NCBI GenBank assembly: GCA_947623215.1
Contig: CANQGN010000009.1
Coordinates: 1 to 19,632, forward strand
Length of the DNA: 19,632 nucleotides
Direction of reading: 5' to 3'
Origin: an uncultured Clostridia bacterium
GTDB taxonomy: Bacteria > Bacillota > Clostridia > Oscillospirales > Acutalibacteraceae
Shown: piece after piece, positions 14,535-19,632 of the stretch
How positions within the stretch are numbered: the first letter of the stretch is position 1
Layout of the letters: the number at the start of each line of letters is the position of its first letter
Translations under genes and position numbers: made by a program
The notes under the pieces: generated by a model
Seen by the model: the letters and a program-made list of their open reading frames with translations, nothing else
Database searches by the model: none
Told to the model about the DNA's origin: nothing

Positions 14535-15224
14535 CTACGCCACCCCGAGCGCCTGCCAGATTTGCTGGCGGTACGCACGGTAGCTCGCCTGCGCCGACCG
14601 GCTGAAAAAGACGGCGTCCAAGCTCGTCGCATCGATGGGGGAGTAGGGGTTTTCCCCCGCCAGCAGTCGGGTGGTTTCGCCCGGCTGCAGGGGATATTTG
14701 CCGAACACCCCCCACTCGGGGGCGTAGCAGCGGGTCATTTCCTCCGGCATTTGGGGAGTAGCGGGAAAGGGGGCCATAAACAGCAGGTACTCCCCGCCCG
14801 GGCGCATAGGCAGCCAGCCGCTTTGCGAGCGCAGGTCGTTTGGCCCCACTACAATCGCCCAGTCCATTACAAACACCACGTCGCCGGCTTTCAGCTCGCC
14901 CGCAAACACGCGGGTTACCGTGGCCTCGGTCAGCAGGCTGGTGCCGGGGGTGAGGCAGCGGCCGGTGGGGCGCAGCGCCGCTATCACCGGGCACTCGCGC
15001 AGCTGCCGCCCGGTGGGCGGCGGGACGGGCTGCCCCGTGGGGGTGTTTACCAGCTGACCCGGGGGCAAAGTCTCCAGTTCTTCGTAAAAGCACACCTGCG
15101 TTAGGGCGGGGGCGGCAACGTAGCGGTCGTCCGCCGGGCGCAGGGCGGCCCCCAGCGCCGCCAGCCCGGCGGTAAGGCACAGGGGCAACGCTACGAGCAG
15201 GCAAAGGGCGGGTTTTAAGCGCAT
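14535..15224 (-). CDS. Exported or membrane-anchored protein of unknown function, last gene of the ABC transporter operon
   Basis: 229 residues starting at the ATG 15222-15224. The N-terminus has a short positive stretch (MRLK), a hydrophobic segment at about 5-28, then a polar region, so it is a signal peptide or a single anchor. No lipobox cysteine is clear. The rest looks beta-rich, with VTRVFAGELKAGDVVFV (about 103-119) and MRPGGEYLLFMAPFP (140-154). This pattern (G-E-L-x-x-G-D, then G-x-E-Y-L-L-F) is seen in small secreted proteins of unknown role. A longer frame to 15281 exists, but its extra residues lie inside the ATPase gene and lack a ribosome site. GGAGG seven bases before 15224 decides the start. 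The gene overlaps the ATPase stop by ten bases. It may be an accessory or substrate-binding partner of the transporter. Confidence 0.72.
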   Translation of the reverse strand: MRLKPALCLLVALPLCLTAGLAALGAALRPADDRYVAAPALTQVCFYEELETLPPGQLVNTPTGQPVPPPTGRQLRECPVIAALRPTGRCLTPGTSLLTEATVTRVFAGELKAGDVVFVMDWAIVVGPNDLRSQSGWLPMRPGGEYLLFMAPFPATPQMPEEMTRCYAPEWGVFGKYPLQPGETTRLLAGENPYSPIDATSLDAVFFSRSAQASYRAYRQQIWQALGVA

Positions 15225-15868
15225 TGTCCCGCCTCCTCCCCCACCAGGCGGCCGTCCGCCATGCGAAAAATGGTATGGCAAACCTCTTCTAAATCGGCCT
15301 TGATGTGGCTGGCAATCAGCACGGTGGCGCCGCGCGCCTGTTCGCGCCGTACCAGCGCACGAAAGGCCGTTACGCTGGCTTCGTCCAGCGAATTGGTGGG
15401 TTCGTCAAAAATCAGCAGCGCCGGGCGCTCCATAATGGCCTGCGCAATCGCCAGCTTTTGCTTCATGCCCAGCGAATATTTATGGGTCTTTTTGCGCTCG
15501 TCGGGGTTTAAGCCCACCGCCTGCATGGCTTCGCGCATTTCGGCCTCGCCGATTTTGCCGCGAATACCGGCCAGCCGCTTTAAATTCTCCAGCCCGCTCA
15601 GCTCGCCCCACAGCGCGGTGTTTTCAATAACCAGCCCCATGTCCGGCGGGAACTCGCAGTCCCGCCCCAGTCGGCGGCCGTCTACCGTTACGCTGCCGCT
15701 TGTGGGGGCAATCAGCCCCGCAATGGCGCGAAAGAGCATGGTTTTGCCCGAACCGTTGCGGCCGCAAAAGCCGTACACCCGCCCCTGCTCGAGTGAGAGC
15801 TGCACGTGCGAGAGCACCTCTTGCTTTTTTATGATTTTGGTTAAATCGTTGCATTCAATATAACTCAT
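15215..15868 (-). CDS. ABC transporter ATP-binding protein (BcrA/LanF-like)
   Basis: 217 residues from the ATG at 15866-15868. Walker A is GRNGSGKT (36-43), the signature is YSLGMKQKL (131-139), Walker B is LLIFDEP (151-157) and the H-loop is H188. The Q-loop position reads VIENTALWGELSGLENL, with Glu instead of Gln, as in BcrA/LanF-type exporters of peptide antibiotics and lantibiotic immunity. The frame stays open upstream to 16051, but those 61 residues (rich in W, C and R) are the permease gene read in another frame. An AGAGGG before 15868 and the four-base gap from the permease stop fix the start. It is the only ATPase for three membrane proteins. At 217 residues it lacks the C-terminal extension common in this group. 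The substrate is unknown. Confidence 0.93.
   Translation of the reverse strand: MSYIECNDLTKIIKKQEVLSHVQLSLEQGRVYGFCGRNGSGKTMLFRAIAGLIAPTSGSVTVDGRRLGRDCEFPPDMGLVIENTALWGELSGLENLKRLAGIRGKIGEAEMREAMQAVGLNPDERKKTHKYSLGMKQKLAIAQAIMERPALLIFDEPTNSLDEASVTAFRALVRREQARGATVLIASHIKADLEEVCHTIFRMADGRLVGEEAGQCA
15232..15236 (-). promoter_or_regulatory. Ribosome binding site fixing the start at 15224
   Basis: On the minus strand a GGGGGAGGAGG run contains GGAGG seven bases before the ATG at 15224. It lies within the last codons of the ATPase gene and argues against the longer frame that begins at 15281. Confidence 0.75.
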
Positions 15869-15872
15869 CTTA

Positions 15873-16628
15873 TCATCCCTCTCCCAGTCTGCCCAGTCGT
15901 TTGCGGGCGGCAAGCAGGCCCAGCGCTGCCAGCGCGGCCACGCAAAGCCCCTCTGCCAGCAACACGGCGGGCGGCGAAACATGCGGCAGGTGGGAATCCA
16001 CCGACCACACCGAAAAACGAACGTATTGGCAGGGCAGCAGCGCCAGCGCACGGGGCGGCCGGGGCAGGCGGTAGAGCAGCTGCACCGCCAGCTGCTGCAC
16101 GCCGTAGACCGTAAGCCCGGCCAACACGGCCAGCCATTTTTCCAGCCACAGGCTCAGCACGTTTACCAGCAGGGCGCACAAAAAGCCGCCCAGCAATGCC
16201 GTCGTCAGCCAATAGCGCAAAAAGTCTGCCCCATAGCCCGGCGCCCAGCCCGTGTGGTTCGAACCGGCGAAAAGCGCCAGGGCAGAAACGCCCATGAGCG
16301 ACCACACCAGCGCCGACTCGCCAAACAGCGCCGCCGTTTTGCGGGCCAGCCAGCGCACGCGGCTGCCCGCGCGGGGAAAAACGTAAACGGCGTACTGCGG
16401 GGCGTCGCGCATAAAGGCGTCGCCCAGGGCCGCCGCCATAACCACAAAAGGCAGCAGCTGAAAGAGCAGCGCCAGCGGCCCCTCCCCCGCGCCGGAGGGG
16501 GAGGTTAGCCGCACCAGCTCCGCCGCCGCCTCGTTTGTCTTAAGCGGCAGGGGCAGGGCATAGTCTGGCAGCGCCAGCAAAAGGCCGCCCAGCAGCCCCA
16601 CCGCCGCCAAAAAGAAAAGTCGCCGCAT
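15873..16628 (-). CDS. ABC-2-like permease/membrane protein, third subunit
   Basis: 251 residues from the ATG at 16626-16628. About six hydrophobic segments can be seen (roughly 4-25, 52-72, 102-122, 138-162, 165-185 and 221-240). A cytosolic loop has VFPRAGSRVRWLARK (83-97), where R86-x-G88-x-R90 is shared with the other two membrane proteins of the operon. Such an R-x-G-x-R-x-x-W loop is common in ABC-2-type permeases of Firmicutes. The stop of the upstream gene and this ATG overlap as TAATG, and AAAGGA lies nine bases before. The open frame continues upstream to 17219, but that part is a shadow of the preceding gene. The large extracytoplasmic stretch at about 26-50 is polar. The role is most likely transmembrane export or immunity together with the ATPase. 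Confidence 0.8.
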   Translation of the reverse strand: MRRLFFLAAVGLLGGLLLALPDYALPLPLKTNEAAAELVRLTSPSGAGEGPLALLFQLLPFVVMAAALGDAFMRDAPQYAVYVFPRAGSRVRWLARKTAALFGESALVWSLMGVSALALFAGSNHTGWAPGYGADFLRYWLTTALLGGFLCALLVNVLSLWLEKWLAVLAGLTVYGVQQLAVQLLYRLPRPPRALALLPCQYVRFSVWSVDSHLPHVSPPAVLLAEGLCVAALAALGLLAARKRLGRLGEG

Positions 16629-17269
16629 TACCACACGTCCTTTCGTTTGGCAAACGCGCCCCACATCAGCCAGGCCGCGCCGGTAAGCGCCAGCAGGCTG
16701 GCGACGTCTACCGCCGTGGCGAGCTGAAACAGCCCGCCGCGCAGCCCGCACAGCCGGGCAAGCAGGCCGCCTTCTCCCATGACCGAAAGCCGCCACAAGT
16801 CCAGCGCGGGCAGCAAATAGGCGCAGCCGGCCGCCGCCATGCGCCCGCCGCGCGGCAGCAGCTCCAACGCCACGGTGTAGCCGGTGCCCACCAAAAAGAA
16901 AAGGCAAAACAGCTTCACCGCCAGCTCTGCCCCCAGCGCCAACCGGGCCGGTTCGCCCGCCCCGGGGCGGTAGGCCGCCGCAAAGCCCGCTGCCATAAAC
17001 AGGGTAAGGCAGCCGGCCGTTATCGCCAGCGTGCCCACCCGCCGCGCAAGCCGCCCCCGGCGGCCGCAGCGCACCAGCACCAGCGGTTTTTCTGAATAAT
17101 AAAACCCCGTGCCCAGCACCAGCAAAAAAATGGGGTATAAATAAAACAGCAGGGCAAAAACGCCTACCGCCTCTTGCACGCAAACAAGGGTGCGGTCGCT
17201 CCGCGCCAAGAACGCCCACAGCAGGGCCGCGGCGGCGGCCAGCACCGGGACGCCTTTTCGGTTTACCAT
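16628..17269 (-). CDS. Polytopic membrane protein, second subunit of the transporter operon
   Basis: 213 residues, mostly hydrophobic, with about six likely helices (7-22, 34-55, 79-100, 109-135, 142-158 and 182-203). A loop after the second helix reads KPLVLVRCGRRGRLARR (61-77), and the same VRCGRR sequence occurs in the first membrane protein of the operon. I do not recognise a named family. It looks like a short ABC-2-type permease half. It overlaps the upstream gene by seven bases (ATGGTAA) and the downstream gene by one, so the three are translated as a block. The composition is very rich in Ala, Leu and Gly, in line with the GC-rich genome. I found no signal cleavage site or enzymatic motif. 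Confidence 0.75.
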   Translation of the reverse strand: MVNRKGVPVLAAAAALLWAFLARSDRTLVCVQEAVGVFALLFYLYPIFLLVLGTGFYYSEKPLVLVRCGRRGRLARRVGTLAITAGCLTLFMAAGFAAAYRPGAGEPARLALGAELAVKLFCLFFLVGTGYTVALELLPRGGRMAAAGCAYLLPALDLWRLSVMGEGGLLARLCGLRGGLFQLATAVDVASLLALTGAAWLMWGAFAKRKDVW

Positions 17270-18081
17270 TCGTCTCGCCTCACCCTGTTTTTATACCACA
17301 GCAGCGCCAGTGCAAACACCGCCATGCCCCCCACCAGCAGGTGAAAGGCCCACAGCGAGCACTCCGTACCTCCCCGCCGGGGAAAAAAGTAAAAGTCGGG
17401 AATCCAGGCGTAATGCTCCTTTGAAGCAAGCAGGTAGGTCAAGACGTAGTAGCCCGCCCCGGCCCCCAGCTGCACCAGCCAGCTTTTGCGCCAAAAAAAG
17501 AGCAGCAGCGCGTAAATGACCAGCGCGTAGGCCGTAAAAAAAAGGGCCATGCGCGCCATGGCCAGCAGCTCGCCCGCCAGCGGGCAGGTTTCGGCCAGCC
17601 GGGGGTAAAAAAAAGAGGCGGGCTTGTACTCCCGCGCCTTATACCATATCCAGGTGGTAGCACAGCCAAACGAGCGGCCGGGGGCAAAGGCGGCCAGCGC
17701 CAGCCGCACCAGCGCCTGCGGGGTAAAAACGGTAAAAAAGGTAACCAGCGCCACCAGCGCCGCCTGCACCGCCGCCACCCGGCGGCCGCAGCGCACCACC
17801 ACCGGCAAGTAGCGCCCGGCCTGCCGCTCGGCCGCCAAACACCCGGCGCACAAAAACGAAACCACAAAAGGCAGCACCAGCATGATGATGAGCGAGAGCA
17901 GCCGGTAATCCTTCGTAAGGAACACACCGGCAGCCGGCAGGTCGACCGCACGCAGGGCGGAATAATACACAATCTTTTCGGCCGCATCGGCAAAAAAGAA
18001 ACAAAAAACCAGCGAAAAGGCGAGAACAAACGCCCGGCTGGTAAAAAGGACGGAAAGCTGCAATTTCCAAATATTTTTCAT
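17263..18081 (-). CDS. Polytopic membrane protein, first subunit of the transporter operon
   Basis: 272 residues with about six hydrophobic segments (11-31, 61-82, 103-131, 174-196, 201-219 and 244-263). The cytosolic loop AAERQAGRYLPVVVRCGRR (83-101) contains the R97-x-G99-x-R101 motif. It resembles the E-R-x-x-G-x-x-x-x-x-x-x-x-S/G-R loop of ABC-2 permeases. A long extracytoplasmic stretch lies at about 132-172 (ATTWIWYKAREYKPASFFYP...). It is the first gene of the operon, about 57 bases after the predicted transcription start, with AAAGGAA about eight bases before the ATG. It overlaps the next gene by seven bases. I do not recognise a specific family. A permease subunit is the best reading because an ABC ATPase lies in the same operon. 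Confidence 0.78.
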   Translation of the reverse strand: MKNIWKLQLSVLFTSRAFVLAFSLVFCFFFADAAEKIVYYSALRAVDLPAAGVFLTKDYRLLSLIIMLVLPFVVSFLCAGCLAAERQAGRYLPVVVRCGRRVAAVQAALVALVTFFTVFTPQALVRLALAAFAPGRSFGCATTWIWYKAREYKPASFFYPRLAETCPLAGELLAMARMALFFTAYALVIYALLLFFWRKSWLVQLGAGAGYYVLTYLLASKEHYAWIPDFYFFPRRGGTECSLWAFHLLVGGMAVFALALLWYKNRVRRDEW

Positions 18082-18144
18082 GTTGCAATTCCTTTCGTGT
18101 GAATAAGAATGAGGTGGGGGCTCGCGCGAAATGAACGGGAGTTT

Positions 18145-18173
18145 ATTGTAGCAAACCCCGGCGCATTTGTCAA
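18145..18173 (-). promoter_or_regulatory. Promoter of the ABC transporter operon
   Basis: On the minus strand, TTGACA (18168-18173), a 17-base spacer and TACAAT (18145-18150) form a near-consensus promoter. The start would be near 18138, leaving a leader of about 57 bases before the ATG at 18081. I see nothing further in 18174-18291 except somewhat AT-richer DNA. Confidence 0.85.
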
Positions 18174-18291
18174 CCGGATTTTGGCAAAATAGGTAATTTT
18201 TGTAACCACGAGTTTTTATTCCTTCATCAAAAAGCGCAGGAAAGGGCGATCAGCCGGGCAAGGAGAACTGCTAATTTTCTGCCAAAACAGC

Positions 18292-18324
18292 AAAACCCGC
18301 CGCCGTGTTACAACGGGGCGGGTT
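18292..18324 (-). terminator. Terminator after recG
   Basis: AACCCGCC (18294-18301) pairs with GGCGGGTT (18317-18324), with further ACGG/CCGT-type pairing inside. On the minus strand TTTT follows the stem. It lies about 25 bases after the recG stop. On the plus strand the same stem precedes seven T, so it could also work in that direction. Confidence 0.78.
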
Positions 18325-18349
18325 GTTTTTTTCATTGGCGTTTGGGCGG

Positions 18350-19632
<1,283 letters not shown>

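Noticed and set aside
15869..16051. A 61-residue N-terminal extension of the ABC ATPase
   Set aside because: It is Trp-, Cys- and Arg-rich shadow sequence of the permease gene. ABC homology begins at the Met encoded at 15868.
16629..17219. A long N-terminal extension of the third membrane protein, up to 17219
   Set aside because: The extra residues are the second membrane-protein gene read in another frame. The TAATG junction and the ribosome site support the start at 16628.

Overview
The window looks like chromosomal DNA from a GC-rich, Gram-positive anaerobe of the Clostridia, probably Oscillospiraceae-like. I infer this from strong purine-rich Shine-Dalgarno sites, near-consensus sigma-A-type promoters with 17-18 base spacers, tightly packed operons, and the mix of families (LarA-type racemase, SDR-type fructuronate reductase, HicB). 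No database comparison was possible, so the taxonomy is an inference. All genes but one (the hicB-like gene at 14068) lie on the minus strand. I therefore describe the window from right to left, in the order most genes are read.

Region 1 (18350-19632): the C-terminal two-thirds of the RecG helicase, ending in a hairpin terminator. Region 2 (14535-18173): a five-gene operon with its own promoter. It encodes three different small polytopic membrane proteins, one ABC ATPase of the BcrA/LanF-like type, and one exported or membrane-anchored protein of unknown function. The genes overlap or nearly touch, so this is probably one transporter or immunity-type complex. Region 3 (13974-14521): a lone plus-strand hicB-like gene with no hicA. 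A perfect inverted repeat sits inside its promoter spacer and a strong hairpin lies in its leader.

Region 4 (4636-13879): an eight-gene sugar-acid operon with a promoter at the right and a strong terminator at the left. The order is TIM-barrel sugar isomerase/epimerase, Gfo/Idh/MocA oxidoreductase, glucuronate isomerase (uxaC), SDR fructuronate reductase (uxuB type), LarA-family protein, HAD phosphatase, PfkB-family kinase, and 6-phosphogluconate dehydrogenase (gnd). The textbook route needs mannonate dehydratase (UxuA) and KDPG aldolase, and neither is in the operon. Instead there is a LarA-superfamily protein with its nickel-pincer residues intact, plus gnd. This suggests a possible dehydratase-free route: glucuronate to fructuronate to mannonate, then C2 epimerisation to gluconate, phosphorylation, and Gnd to ribulose 5-phosphate. 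This is the most interesting hypothesis in the window.

Region 5 (1-4581): the start of a cell-surface polysaccharide operon driven by a perfect-consensus promoter. It encodes a membrane-bound CapD/WbpM-type dehydratase, a nucleotide-sugar 6-dehydrogenase, a left-handed beta-helix acetyltransferase and a WbpB/WlbA-like oxidoreductase that runs off the left edge. The set matches much of a pathway to an acidic, N-acetylated UDP-sugar of the diacetamido-uronic type. An aminotransferase would be expected just beyond the left edge.
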